This document shows, piece after piece, positions 27,115-36,379 of a stretch of DNA of 64,000 nt. Made by a program: the position numbers and the translations under genes. Origin of the DNA: Flavobacterium chungbukense (GTDB lineage: Bacteria > Bacteroidota > Bacteroidia > Flavobacteriales > Flavobacteriaceae); the NCBI RefSeq assembly GCF_020805785.1, contig NZ_JAJGZV010000001.1, forward strand, positions 744,001 through 808,000, written 5' to 3'. Each line of letters begins with the position of its first letter. Position 1 is the stretch's first letter. The notes under the pieces are model-generated. The model was not told where the DNA came from, searched no databases, and was given only the letters and a program-made list of their open reading frames with translations.

Positions 27115-29295
27115 ATGCCCCGAAAACGGATTTATTTATTTCTACTTTTTTGCCTGAATTTCGGCGTTGGTTCGGCTATGTCTCAATCTGACTGCAGTAA
27201 TGATCCTAAAACCGACAAACTGGTCAAACAGGCACTTGCATACTTCAGGGAGTCTAATTTTGAAAAATCACTAATACTTTCGCGAACCGCTTTAAATGCG
27301 GCGACACTGCAAAAAGATAATTGTCTTATTGCAAGGTCTTACAATATCATCGCCGCTAATTATAATGCAGTGTCAGAGTTCGATAAGTCTATCTTTTTTT
27401 ATAAAAAAAGCTTAGGTTATGCAAATAAAACTAGTAACGATTCTCTTAAAGCTAATATTTACAATAATTTAGGTAATATGCATTGCTTTGATCGAGGAGA
27501 ATTTGATCAGGGAATACGTTATTACAAGAAAGCTATTGCTTACTGTTTAAAAACAAATAATCTAAAAGAAGTATTTTTTACTAATGTTAATATAGCTTGG
27601 GCTTATTTTGATATTAAGAATTACGAAGAAGGATATCTTTTCTTAAAATATGTAAATAATAACATGAAATATGGAGATGAATCTACCGATGTTATTGTTA
27701 ATATGCTGAATGGTGTTTATCTAAGTTATAAAAAACAGAATGATGAGGCCAATGCCTATTTTTTAAGAGCAATCGAAGCGGGGAATAAATGCGAAGAAAA
27801 AACAGATTTATCAAATGCGTATCTAGAGTATGCTACGTTTTTGAATAAAATTAATAGGCATAAAGAAGCTTATGAAGCTTTGGTGAATTACAATAAGATT
27901 TCTGAGGAAGTCTACAATGAAGGGAAATTAAAAAAAGCTTCGAGTGCTGGAATCAGTTTAGAATTGGATGAATACAAAAGAGAAATTGATAAGATCGAAA
28001 ATGAAAAGGTAGAACAATCCCAAAGTCTAAAAAAATCAAGAATTATTGTAATTTTATTTATTCTGATTTCTTTAATTCTTCTCATTTTAATTATCACTTT
28101 AATAAAGAATATCCGATTTAAGAAAAAACATAATTTAGAGCTCTTAAAAGCGAAAGAAATTGCAGAAGAGGCTTCCTTATTAAAAACTCAGTTTATTTCA
28201 ACTATAAGCCACGAATTACGTACTCCGCTTTACGGTGTTGTGGGTATTACCAATATGCTTTTAGAAGAGCATAAAGAAATTTCAAAAAGCCAGCATTTAA
28301 GTTCTCTAAAATTCTCAGCAAGATATTTACTTTCTCTGGTAAATGATATTCTTCAAATTAATAAAATAGAAGAAAATAAAATTGTACTCGAGAGTTTAAC
28401 GTTTAATATTCTTGACGAAATTACCGTTATTAAAAATTCATTATCTTTTCTTTCCCAGAAAAATAATAATAAAATCTCCATCGATGTTGATCCTGAAATT
28501 CCAGAGTATTTAATAGGAGATAAGCTGCGATTAGCTCAAATTCTGATGAATTTAGTAAGTAATGCATTGAAATTTACTAAAGACGGAGAAGTAGAAATAA
28601 AAGTGGATTTAGTGAACGTAGAAGGAAAACTAAATTACTTGAATTTTATAATTAAAGATAATGGTATTGGTATCGCTGCAGTAGATCAAAGTAAAATTTT
28701 TGAAAAATTTGTTCAGGTAGGGCGTAAAGATGAAGATTATCAAGGAACAGGTTTGGGACTTAGTATTGTAAAAAGGTTATTAGGCCTTTTTGGAAGTTCG
28801 ATTACTTTGGATAGTGATCTCGGAAAAGGAACTTCATTTTCATTTACAATTGCTTTTGAGCACGATTTAGCCAAAACTAAACGAATCATAGATGAAATAG
28901 AAGTGGATTTAACTTCAAATGAAATCTATAAAATTTTGGTTGTTGAAGATAATTTGATCAATCAACTCGTAACTAAAAAGATTATCGAAAAAAACAATTA
29001 TGCGTGTAAGGTTGTTGATGATGGTTTTGCCGCGTTAAAGATTTTAGAAAATGAAGTTTTTGATTTGATTTTAATGGACATTAATATGCCTTTAATGAAC
29101 GGATTTGAAACTACAAAACGAATTCGTCTCTTAGGAATAGATACGCCAATTGTAGCCTTAACTGCTTTTGATAAAGATGAAATTACCGACGAAGCCATTT
29201 CGTCTGGCATGAATGATATAATTATTAAACCTTTTGAGCCTGTTAAATTATTTAAGATAATTAATTTCCTTATAAACGAAAAAAGCACTGTTTAA
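27115..29295 (+). CDS. TPR-containing hybrid sensor histidine kinase / response regulator
   Basis: 726 residues from the ATG at 27115; a TTG at 27094 was rejected because the ATG starts a good signal peptide (MPRKRIYLFLLFCLNFGVG). The periplasmic part is a string of TPR-like helices to about residue 280, then a coiled linker and one membrane helix (IIVILFILISLILLILIITL). The kinase core has the phospho-His in STISHELRTPLYG, an N box LMNLVSNALKFTK, DNGIGI and GTGLGLSIVK. The C-terminal receiver domain shows VVEDNLINQ, LMDINMPLMNG with the phospho-Asp, and KPFEP. It has no DNA-binding domain, so output needs a partner. It overlaps the convergent helicase gene by 4 bp. Confidence 0.93.
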   Translation: MPRKRIYLFLLFCLNFGVGSAMSQSDCSNDPKTDKLVKQALAYFRESNFEKSLILSRTALNAATLQKDNCLIARSYNIIAANYNAVSEFDKSIFFYKKSLGYANKTSNDSLKANIYNNLGNMHCFDRGEFDQGIRYYKKAIAYCLKTNNLKEVFFTNVNIAWAYFDIKNYEEGYLFLKYVNNNMKYGDESTDVIVNMLNGVYLSYKKQNDEANAYFLRAIEAGNKCEEKTDLSNAYLEYATFLNKINRHKEAYEALVNYNKISEEVYNEGKLKKASSAGISLELDEYKREIDKIENEKVEQSQSLKKSRIIVILFILISLILLILIITLIKNIRFKKKHNLELLKAKEIAEEASLLKTQFISTISHELRTPLYGVVGITNMLLEEHKEISKSQHLSSLKFSARYLLSLVNDILQINKIEENKIVLESLTFNILDEITVIKNSLSFLSQKNNNKISIDVDPEIPEYLIGDKLRLAQILMNLVSNALKFTKDGEVEIKVDLVNVEGKLNYLNFIIKDNGIGIAAVDQSKIFEKFVQVGRKDEDYQGTGLGLSIVKRLLGLFGSSITLDSDLGKGTSFSFTIAFEHDLAKTKRIIDEIEVDLTSNEIYKILVVEDNLINQLVTKKIIEKNNYACKVVDDGFAALKILENEVFDLILMDINMPLMNGFETTKRIRLLGIDTPIVALTAFDKDEITDEAISSGMNDIIIKPFEPVKLFKIINFLINEKSTV

Positions 29296-30542
29296 TACCA
29301 GCGCTTTTTGTTTTTCTTAGAAGAATTCGATTTTCTTGATTTGTGAGCTCCACCACTTCGATTAGAAGAGTTTTTAGGCTTTTCTCCAGCTTCAGGACTT
29401 CCAGAATGCCAAGGATACGGATGATCTGTAATGATTTTTACATCTACTTTGATCAGCTTCTTAATATCTTTCCAATATGGCTCTTCATCTTTTCCACAGA
29501 AAGAAATTGCAATTCCGCCATTTCCTGCACGTCCTGTACGACCAATACGGTGAACGTATGTTTCAGGAATATTCGGTAAATCAAAATTGATTACATAAGG
29601 AAGTTGTTCAATGTCAATTCCTCTTGCTGCAATATCAGTCGCAACCAAAACGCCAACTTCTTTGTTTTTAAAAGCATCTAAAACACGTTGTCTCGCATTT
29701 TGAGATTTGTCTCCGTGAATAGCTTCTGCTGGAATATCTTTTTTGCGTAGTGCTTTTACAACATTGTCAGCACCATGTTTTGTTCTCGAAAAAACAAGTA
29801 CGTTCGACAAATTTTCGTCTTTAATCAAACTATAAAGTAAGTTTCTTTTTTCTGTTTTATCAACAAAATAAACGCGTTGTTCTACATTTTCTGCTGTAGA
29901 TGAAACAGGAGAAACTTCTACTTTTTCAGGATCTTGAAGAAACATTTCTGCAAGCTCACGAATAGCAATTGGCATCGTGGCAGAGAAAAGTAAAGTTTGT
30001 CTGTTTTTTGGAGTTAGTTTTACGATTTTTTTGACATCGTTTATAAAACCCATATCCAGCATTTGGTCAGCTTCGTCTAAAACCAAAGTATGTAAATGGT
30101 CAAAATCTAGAAATCCTTGCTTATGCAAATCAAGCAATCTTCCTGGAGTTGCCACTAGAATGTCTACTCCTTTTTTTAAGGTTTCAACTTGTGGATTTTG
30201 AGAAACGCCACCAAAAATCGTTAATTGTGTTAAGTTGGTGTATTTTCCGTAAGTGTCAAAACTTTCTCCAATTTGCACGGCAAGTTCGCGAGTTGGTGTA
30301 ACTATAAGCGCACGAATTTGTTTTGCTTTTTTTGATGAACCTACAATTCGGTGTAATTGGTGTATAATTGGAATGGCAAATGCCGCTGTTTTTCCTGTTC
30401 CAGTCTGCGCGCAGCCAATTAAATCCCTTCCTGATAAAACAATCGGAATAGATTGTTCCTGAATAGGAGTAGGATTTAAATAGCCTTCCTCAAATACGGC
30501 TTTTTGTATACTTTTTGAAAGTGATAAATCTTCGAATAACAT
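29292..30542 (-). CDS. DEAD-box RNA helicase, RhlE-like
   Basis: 416 residues. All SF2 motifs are present: Q motif NPTPIQEQSIP, motif I AQTGTGKTAAF, PTRELA, GRLLDL, DEAD in VLDEADQMLDMGF, SAT, and in the second RecA domain VATDIAARGID and HRIGRTGRAG. A basic, Ser/Lys/Asn-rich tail follows, typical for RhlE-type helicases in ribosome assembly and RNA decay. A TATCTTTG box on the minus strand (complement of 30588-30595) lies about 46 bp upstream of the ATG. Its stop overlaps the hybrid kinase stop. Confidence 0.94.
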   Translation of the reverse strand: MLFEDLSLSKSIQKAVFEEGYLNPTPIQEQSIPIVLSGRDLIGCAQTGTGKTAAFAIPIIHQLHRIVGSSKKAKQIRALIVTPTRELAVQIGESFDTYGKYTNLTQLTIFGGVSQNPQVETLKKGVDILVATPGRLLDLHKQGFLDFDHLHTLVLDEADQMLDMGFINDVKKIVKLTPKNRQTLLFSATMPIAIRELAEMFLQDPEKVEVSPVSSTAENVEQRVYFVDKTEKRNLLYSLIKDENLSNVLVFSRTKHGADNVVKALRKKDIPAEAIHGDKSQNARQRVLDAFKNKEVGVLVATDIAARGIDIEQLPYVINFDLPNIPETYVHRIGRTGRAGNGGIAISFCGKDEEPYWKDIKKLIKVDVKIITDHPYPWHSGSPEAGEKPKNSSNRSGGAHKSRKSNSSKKNKKRWY

Positions 30543-30678
30543 ATCTTAATTGTTAAGTATTTTAGTTTAATGTACTAAAATGCTGTGCAAAGATAGGTTT
30601 ATTCAGTCAATCGTTTGTTTGAATTGGCGATTATTTGGCAAAACCAATCTCATTTATGATTGAAATTGGTACTGAAAA

Positions 30679-31716
30679 TCAATCCTGCTCCAAGTTTGCT
30701 TTTATAAAATCGGTAACAAGATAGCCAATCAATTTTCCAATTAAATTATTATTTGGAGCGTTGTCTAAATCAGGTGCGCCTTCGCAAATGTGCAGATATG
30801 CTGCGTTTTTGTGTTCAGCAAAGAAAGAAACAAATTGTCTTAATTCTTCAACAGAAAAACCGCTTATAGTCATAGCGCTGCTGGCAATATTTGGAATGGC
30901 ATCTAAATCAATTTCAATTCCGAAAGCATCATTTTTTACAAAATCCAAAGCTGTAATCATTTCACGATTAAAATCTTTTTCTTTTCTAATATTAACGCTG
31001 TCGTAAGTGTTATATCGAACTCGATCTTCTAGTTTTTTGATAATATCTAAAACGCTTTTTGAAGTGTAATTTTCATGAAGGCCAAAAATGAAATATCTTT
31101 TTAGAAAACCTTCTTCATAAGCGTAAGAAAATCCATTTCCGCTGTGACGGCCTTCTAAAATTCTAAAATCAGAATGTGCATCAAAATTAATTGCATTTAT
31201 TGGTTTTCCTTTCGCTAAAGCGGCACCTTTAATATTTCCGTAGGCATTATTATGTCCGCCACCAATAATAATAGGTGTTTTTCCGGCCTTGATAATGGTA
31301 AATATAATATGAGATACTTCTTTGTCTATTTTTTCTACCAGTTGACTTAGTTTAGAACGATCGTCAATGTCGTTAAAATCTAAGTTTTCAACTTCGCGCA
31401 TTTCATCCGCAACATTAATATGTCCTAAAATAATGATATTGCTTCCTTTAGAAAATCTATTGTGTTGAATGTTTGCGATGCTTTTTATGGCACATTGCCA
31501 TGCAGAAGCGGCTCCAGGCCTTCCGTAATTGGCTCGCACACCAATATCTTCAGGAATTCCTAAAAGAACATATTTAGCTTCACTTTGTTTTAGAAAATCA
31601 ACTTTGTCAGCTCCTGGTGGAATGACAATCATTTTTTCTCCGAACTTTATTTCACCGCTTCGATGATTTGTGACTTTTGCTAAATCATTTATAGTGAAAG
31701 GGATTAATTTCTCCAT
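30679..31716 (-). CDS. hutG: Formimidoylglutamase (arginase family)
   Basis: 345 residues of the ureohydrolase fold. Manganese-binding motifs are visible: GGGHNNAYG, NFDAHSDFR and EIDLDAI. The family member that hydrolyses N-formimidoyl-L-glutamate to glutamate and formamide ends histidine degradation. The presence of hutI on the same strand about 1 kb upstream supports this over arginase or agmatinase. hutH and hutU are not in the window, so the pathway here is incomplete or split. A divergent gene sits between hutG and hutI. Confidence 0.85.
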   Translation of the reverse strand: MEKLIPFTINDLAKVTNHRSGEIKFGEKMIVIPPGADKVDFLKQSEAKYVLLGIPEDIGVRANYGRPGAASAWQCAIKSIANIQHNRFSKGSNIIILGHINVADEMREVENLDFNDIDDRSKLSQLVEKIDKEVSHIIFTIIKAGKTPIIIGGGHNNAYGNIKGAALAKGKPINAINFDAHSDFRILEGRHSGNGFSYAYEEGFLKRYFIFGLHENYTSKSVLDIIKKLEDRVRYNTYDSVNIRKEKDFNREMITALDFVKNDAFGIEIDLDAIPNIASSAMTISGFSVEELRQFVSFFAEHKNAAYLHICEGAPDLDNAPNNNLIGKLIGYLVTDFIKANLEQD

Positions 31717-31783
31717 TAAAAAAATTTATTTTCCAAAAATAATATAATTGTACTAACTTACGTTATTACCTTATATTAATTCT

Positions 31784-31791
31784 TAAATTTG
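31784..31791 (+). promoter_or_regulatory. Candidate -7 element of the coiled-coil protein gene
   Basis: TAAATTTG, an exact TAnnTTTG box, 23 bp before the ATG; TTA rather than TTG lies at the -33 spacing. Confidence 0.45.
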
Positions 31792-31814
31792 TTATTAAAG
31801 AAAATTTTTTAAAT

Positions 31815-32693
31815 ATGGAAAACCCAAAGAACAACAATTCAAGTCTAAAAGCGATAATCGCAGTTTTAGCAGTCCTACTGATTGGTAGCTTAGTGTATAT
31901 TTTTAAATTATCTTCTGATTCAGAAGTAGTTAAAACAGAACTTACAACATCAATGACAGAAAAAGAATCTGTTATGAAAGATTTACAGGAATTAAAAGCA
32001 ACGTACGATGCTGCAATTGCTGAAAATACTTCAATGTCTGATGAGTTGATCCAAGAGAGGGATAAAGTAGTTGCTTTAATGGATGATTTAAATAAATCTA
32101 AAGGAGATGTTTCTAAATACAGATCTCAAGTTCAAGCTATGCAAAGTAAAATGAAAACTTTGGTTGCTGAAAACGATGAGTTGAAAAAACAAAATGGTGT
32201 TTTAACAACTCAGAGAGATAGTACAATCGTAGTTTTAGGAGAATCTAAAAAGTTTAATGAAGTTTTAGTTGGTCAAAACGAAGAACTTTCTAAAACTGTA
32301 GAAAGAGGTTCTAAATTATCTGTTTTAAATACAAAAACGGCAGCTTACAAATTGAGAAGCTCAGGAAAACAAATTGAAACTGATAAAGCAAGCCGTGCAG
32401 ATATTTTAAAAGTTAGTTTTACAATTGCTGAAAACCAAATTGCAAAATCTGGTGATAAAACATATTATGTTCAAGTAATTGATGCTAAAAACAATGTTTT
32501 AGGTGAAAAGAAAACAGAAAGTTTTGGAGATAATTCTCTAACTTACAGCTTTAAAACTACTGTAAAGTATGAAAACAAAAGCGTAAATGTAAGTGAGGAT
32601 CTTCCTGGAAAAGATTTCGCAAAAGGAACTTACTTCATCAATGTTTTTGATAATGATGAGTTGGTTTCTAAAACTAGCTTCAGTTTAAGATAA
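31815..32693 (+). CDS. Membrane-anchored coiled-coil protein of unknown function
   Basis: 292 residues. A short polar N-terminus leads to one membrane helix (AIIAVLAVLLIGSLVYIF, about 13-30) with the rest probably in the periplasm. Residues about 40-160 are a long heptad-rich coiled coil with many Glu, Lys and Leu. The C-terminal 110 residues are beta-rich (ILKVSFTIAENQIA, YYVQVIDAKNN, GTYFINVFDNDELVSKTSF), looking like an immunoglobulin-like domain. I do not recognise a named family. It lies alone between hutG and hutI and has its own promoter-like box and terminator, so it is probably not part of histidine catabolism. Confidence 0.72.
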   Translation: MENPKNNNSSLKAIIAVLAVLLIGSLVYIFKLSSDSEVVKTELTTSMTEKESVMKDLQELKATYDAAIAENTSMSDELIQERDKVVALMDDLNKSKGDVSKYRSQVQAMQSKMKTLVAENDELKKQNGVLTTQRDSTIVVLGESKKFNEVLVGQNEELSKTVERGSKLSVLNTKTAAYKLRSSGKQIETDKASRADILKVSFTIAENQIAKSGDKTYYVQVIDAKNNVLGEKKTESFGDNSLTYSFKTTVKYENKSVNVSEDLPGKDFAKGTYFINVFDNDELVSKTSFSLR

Positions 32694-32727
32694 TCTAGCC
32701 AAAAGGGATAAATACCACTTTGATATT

Positions 32728-32759
32728 AAAGGTCTGTGCATTTTCACAGACCTTTTTTT
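32728..32759 (+). terminator. Rho-independent terminator
   Basis: AAAGGTCTGTG / CACAGACCTTT stem with a 6-nt loop and T run. It lies between the coiled-coil gene and convergent hutI. Confidence 0.9.
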
Positions 32760-32781
32760 ATTGTAATAATGGAATAAAAAA

Positions 32782-34020
32782 CTACTCTAGAATTTTACCT
32801 TCAAGAAAAACGGATTCGATTAAGTTGCTGGCAAAAGCATAAGGAATCTGATAATAAGAAGAAATAGGTTTTGTTACAATTAAATTGGCTTTTTTGCCTT
32901 TTGTAATACTTCCGTGCGTTTCTGAAAGTCCCATTGCGTAAGCGCCATTTATGGTTGCAGCATTTATGGCTTCTTCTGGTGTCATTTTCATTTTAATACA
33001 AGCCGTAGCAACAACAAAATTCATGTTTCCTGACGGAGTAGAACCTGGATTAAAATCTGTAGCCAATGCCAAAGGTAAACCGGCTTTTATCATTTCTCTC
33101 GCAGGCGTGTATGGAATGCTTAAAAAATAGGAGCAAGATGGTAAAGCAACAGGCATCGTTTCTGAGTCTTTTAAAGCTTCAATGTCTTCAGGATTCATAA
33201 TTTCTAAATGATCGACAGAACGCGCTTTAAATTTAACTCCGGCTTGTATACCGCCGATAGAATTAAATTGATTGACGTGAATTTTTGGTTTTAAACCATA
33301 GTCGATTCCTGCCTGCATGATTTTTTCAGTTTCCTCCACAGAAAAATAACCACTTTCGCAGAAAACATCGACATAATCTGCCAGTTTATTTTTAGCAATC
33401 TCTGGAATCATTTTTGAAATGATTTCATCTATATAGCCATCTGTATTTTCTTTATAATGAGTTGGAAATGCGTGTGCGCCCAAAAATGTTGCTTTGATTG
33501 AAATAGGATAATTTTCTGCCAATTTTTTAATTACGCGGAGCATTTTTAATTCGCCTTCAATGGTTAATCCGTATCCAGATTTTATTTCAACGGCGCCAGT
33601 TCCTAAATGCATTACTTCTTCTAAACGAAGTTTAGATTGTTCGTAAATCTCATCTTCCGAAGTTTCATTGAGTTTTTTTGCCGAATTTAAAATACCGCCA
33701 CCGCGATTAGCAATTTCTTCATAAGTCAATCCATTGATTCTGTCAACAAATTCCTGTTCGCGATTTCCTGCATAAACAATATGTGTGTGACTGTCGCACC
33801 AAGAAGGAAGAATTACTTTTCCTGTGGCATCAATAACTTTATCAGGATTAATTTCTGGAAGATTTTCCATTGAACCAAAGTCAGCAATAAGATTGTCTTC
33901 TAAAACTAAAAAAGCATTTTTAATGGTTGGAAGTGTTGCCATTTCTGCTCCTGAAACTTTCTCTATTGTAGTTTCGCGAACTTGAAGTAATTCTTTTATG
34001 TTTGTGATTAATGTGATCAT
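32782..34020 (-). CDS. hutI: Imidazolonepropionase
   Basis: 412 residues of the amidohydrolase superfamily. It opens the imidazolone ring to N-formimidoyl-L-glutamate in histidine degradation. Metal and substrate motifs: CDSHTHIVYAGNREQEF, the family motif GGGILNSAKK, VEIKSGYGL, HVNQFNSIGG, SVDHLEIM and ALATDFNPGS. Normal length. HutG, the next enzyme in the pathway, is nearby on the same strand. Confidence 0.95.
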   Translation of the reverse strand: MITLITNIKELLQVRETTIEKVSGAEMATLPTIKNAFLVLEDNLIADFGSMENLPEINPDKVIDATGKVILPSWCDSHTHIVYAGNREQEFVDRINGLTYEEIANRGGGILNSAKKLNETSEDEIYEQSKLRLEEVMHLGTGAVEIKSGYGLTIEGELKMLRVIKKLAENYPISIKATFLGAHAFPTHYKENTDGYIDEIISKMIPEIAKNKLADYVDVFCESGYFSVEETEKIMQAGIDYGLKPKIHVNQFNSIGGIQAGVKFKARSVDHLEIMNPEDIEALKDSETMPVALPSCSYFLSIPYTPAREMIKAGLPLALATDFNPGSTPSGNMNFVVATACIKMKMTPEEAINAATINGAYAMGLSETHGSITKGKKANLIVTKPISSYYQIPYAFASNLIESVFLEGKILE

Positions 34021-34033
34021 TATTATGAATTGT

Positions 34034-34097
34034 TATAAAACACAAATTTCACAAATTATCACGAACTAATCCGTGAAATCTGTGAAATTCGTGTTAT
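34034..34097. repeat. Imperfect inverted repeat of the CACGAATTTCAC family
   Basis: Left arm 34034-34062 and right arm 34071-34097 (ending TGAAATTCGTGTTAT) pair with small bulges. It lies between the glutaminyl cyclase gene and hutI on the same strand, so it could fold in a shared transcript. A similar motif is at 56508-56592. Confidence 0.75.
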
Positions 34098-34113
34098 AAA
34101 TTATTTTTTAAAT

Positions 34114-35163
34114 TTATTCCGAAACGGTAATTTCAAACATTTTATCCCAATATTTACCTGTTACGAAAATAGTTTTTGTTTGTGGGTTATATGCTATTCC
34201 GTTAAGTACATCTGGTGAATTAAATTTTAGTTGTTTGCGTAATTCTGCCATATTCAAAATTCCTTCAACAGCGCCAGAAGTTGGATTTATAATCGCTATT
34301 GCATCTTTTTGAAAAACATTTGCGAAGAATTTACCATTAATAAGTTCTAATTCATTAAGAGCTTTAATTTTTGATGTTCCAGAATATACGTTAATATAAT
34401 CAATATGTTTTTGATTAGCGGGATCAACTTTCCATATTTTCTCTGTTCCGTCAGATTGATAGATGTATTTTCCATCATTTGTCATTCCCCAACCTTCAAT
34501 TTCTTTATCGTATGTGAAAGTTTTTTCAAGTTTCAAAGTTTTGGCATCATAGATAAAACCTGTTTTTTCTTGCCAAGACAATTGAAATAATTTTCCATTA
34601 ATAAAAGTGATTCCTTCTCCAAAGTATGTTGAGTCTAAATCTACTTGTCTGATTACTTTTCCAGTTTTATAATCGATTTCTCTAATATAAGAATCGCCTT
34701 TTTGTCCAGTACTTTCGTATAAAGAGCCATCATGAAATTCTAATCCTTCGGTAAAAGATTTAGTATCGTGTGGAAATGTATTTACAATTTTGAATTTTAA
34801 AGCTTTTGGTTCAACATCCGAAACAACTTCAATTCTTTTAGTGGCATCAGATGAATCTCCGCCAAAATAAACAGTAGCTTTTAAGTATTGATAACCTAAT
34901 TTTTGGTCTAGTAATTCAAATCTAAAATCTTTAGCACCTTTTGTGCTTCCCACTCTTTGGTCGTTTATAAAGTAAGCAACACTGTCAATTTCTTTCGATT
35001 TTGGGTTTAAAATTCCAATTGTAAGCGCTTCTTTTTGCGTAAAATGAGCAGGAAAAGCAGATTCATCGATAGTAAATAAAGAATTTTCACCTTTTTTTGT
35101 ATCTCCACATCCAATTAATGTGATTCCTAATAAAATGAGAGTTAGGAAGTTATAATTTTTCAT
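34114..35163 (-). CDS. Glutaminyl-peptide cyclotransferase, beta-propeller type, lipoprotein
   Basis: 349 residues. The N-terminus (LTLILLGITLIGCGDT) is a lipoprotein signal with Cys near residue 19. After an Ig-like region, the C-terminal 200 residues form the bacterial/plant-type glutaminyl cyclase domain: TFPHDTKSFTEGLEF, YESTGQKGDSYIREID, GEGITFINGKLFQLSW, GWGMTNDGKYIYQSDG, LNELELINGKFFANV and DVLNGIAYNP. This family forms N-terminal pyroglutamate on exported proteins. In Bacteroidota many signal-peptidase products begin with Gln, so an envelope lipoprotein form makes sense. Confidence 0.88.
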   Translation of the reverse strand: MKNYNFLTLILLGITLIGCGDTKKGENSLFTIDESAFPAHFTQKEALTIGILNPKSKEIDSVAYFINDQRVGSTKGAKDFRFELLDQKLGYQYLKATVYFGGDSSDATKRIEVVSDVEPKALKFKIVNTFPHDTKSFTEGLEFHDGSLYESTGQKGDSYIREIDYKTGKVIRQVDLDSTYFGEGITFINGKLFQLSWQEKTGFIYDAKTLKLEKTFTYDKEIEGWGMTNDGKYIYQSDGTEKIWKVDPANQKHIDYINVYSGTSKIKALNELELINGKFFANVFQKDAIAIINPTSGAVEGILNMAELRKQLKFNSPDVLNGIAYNPQTKTIFVTGKYWDKMFEITVSE

Positions 35164-35218
35164 AGTTTAAAATTTGAATAAGCCAATATACGACGATATT
35201 TTTATAGCAACAAAGGTC

Positions 35219-35248
35219 TTGCAAAAATATAAAAAGGTTGTATATTTG
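35219..35248 (+). promoter_or_regulatory. Promoter of ffs (TTG-19-TATATTTG)
   Basis: TTG at 35219-35221, a 19-bp spacer and TATATTTG at 35241-35248 match the Bacteroidota consensus exactly. The predicted start, 4-6 bp downstream, coincides with the 5' end of the SRP RNA. Confidence 0.85.
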
Positions 35249-35252
35249 CACC

Positions 35253-35345
35253 GGCAAGTCCTACACGACCAGCTCCTGCAGACTCCCCCAGGATGGGAAC
35301 ATAGCAAGGGTACGTGGTTGAGCGGTGCGATGTAGGTCGCTTGCC
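35253..35345 (+). ncRNA. ffs: Signal recognition particle RNA (small bacterial type)
   Basis: About 93 nt. The ends pair (GGCAAG with CTTGCC, and CCTACA with TGTAGG). The apical part is diagnostic: CCCCCAGG-ATG-GGAA-CAT-AGCA-AGGG, i.e. a GGAA tetraloop on a 3-bp stem, then the conserved asymmetric AGG/AGCA internal loop that binds Ffh. It ends in an A/T-rich T run that should terminate transcription. It forms the RNA of the signal recognition particle that targets nascent membrane proteins with Ffh and FtsY. The call rests on structure and conserved loop bases; exact ends may differ by a few nucleotides. Confidence 0.93.
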
Positions 35346-35507
35346 ATTTTTTATTTTTTAGAAAAACTTAATTTGTAATCTTCCTTCTGGAAGATTTTTT
35401 TATTTTTACCATGGAGGGAAGTAATAAAGTTAAATGTTAGAGGTAAAAAGTTTTGTCTCTGCGTAAAACTCATAACTTATAGCCCAAAACTCATAACTCG
35501 AAAAAAA

Positions 35508-36311
35508 ATGAATAAAGTCGTTTTAATTACCGGAGGATCATCAGGAATTGGAAAATCTATTGGTGAATTTTTGCATCATAAAGGTTTTGTTGTTTACGGA
35601 ACAAGTAGAAATCCTGAGAAAGTTTTAAATTCAGTTTTTCCATTAGTTGCTTTAGATGTTCGAAATTCTGATTCTATTAAAACAGCGGTAAACAAAATTA
35701 TCGAAACTTCTGGAAGATTAGATATTGTAATTAATAATGCTGGAGTTGGAATTACGGGGCCTTTGGAAGAAATTCCGACAGAAGAAATCCGTAATAATTT
35801 TGAAACCAACTTTTTTGGTCCGATTGAAGTGATGAAAGCGGTTTTACCACAAATGCGTAAACAGAATTCAGGATTAATTATAAATATTACTTCTATTGCA
35901 GGTTATATGGGACTTCCTTACAGAAGTGTTTATTCGGCATCAAAAGGAGCGTTAGAATTGATTACGGAAGCTTTAAGAATGGAAGTAAAATCTTTTGGTG
36001 TTGAAATTACCAATGTGGCACCTGGAGATTTTGCAACGAATATTGCTGCAGGTCGTTATCATGCGCCAGTTATAAAAGATTCAGCTTACGAAAAGGTGTA
36101 TGGAGATGTTTTAGCGACAATGAATGATCATGTTGACGCAGGAAGTAATCCAAATGAAATGGCTGAAGCAGTTTATAAAATTATTGAAACTAAAAAGCCT
36201 AACGTACATTATAAAGTAGGAGCTTTTATGCAGAAGTTTTCAATTGTTTTAAAGCGTGCGCTTCCAGATAAAGTTTACGAAAAGATGTTGATGAATCATT
36301 ATAAGTTGTAA
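35508..36311 (+). CDS. SDR-family oxidoreductase
   Basis: 267 residues of the classical short-chain dehydrogenase fold. TGGSSGIGKSIG is the cofactor loop, NNAG is at about 80-90, the catalytic Ser is in NITSIAGYMG, and the YSASKGALE motif provides Tyr and Lys. After TGGSSGIG the second strand region carries GTSRNPEK; the Arg suggests NADP preference. The C-terminal extension (MQKFSIVLKRALPDKVYEKMLM) resembles lipid-active SDRs. The substrate is unknown. A CATAACT-rich repeated leader ends at its start. Confidence 0.88.
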   Translation: MNKVVLITGGSSGIGKSIGEFLHHKGFVVYGTSRNPEKVLNSVFPLVALDVRNSDSIKTAVNKIIETSGRLDIVINNAGVGITGPLEEIPTEEIRNNFETNFFGPIEVMKAVLPQMRKQNSGLIINITSIAGYMGLPYRSVYSASKGALELITEALRMEVKSFGVEITNVAPGDFATNIAAGRYHAPVIKDSAYEKVYGDVLATMNDHVDAGSNPNEMAEAVYKIIETKKPNVHYKVGAFMQKFSIVLKRALPDKVYEKMLMNHYKL

Positions 36312-36331
36312 AACAATTATGATTTAAAAAT

Positions 36332-36379
36332 AAAAAAAAGGCTTTGGTTAAATCAATTTTAACCAAAGCCTTTTTTTTA
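36332..36379. terminator. Strong bidirectional terminator
   Basis: AAAAAAGGCTTTGGTTAAA paired with TTTAACCAAAGCCTTTTTT around a short loop. It lies between the convergent SDR and GAF-kinase genes and overlaps the kinase stop. Confidence 0.92.

Noticed and set aside
29343..30462. Plus-strand frames within the helicase gene
   Set aside because: Antisense shadows of the DEAD-box coding frame; no promoter or recognisable domain.
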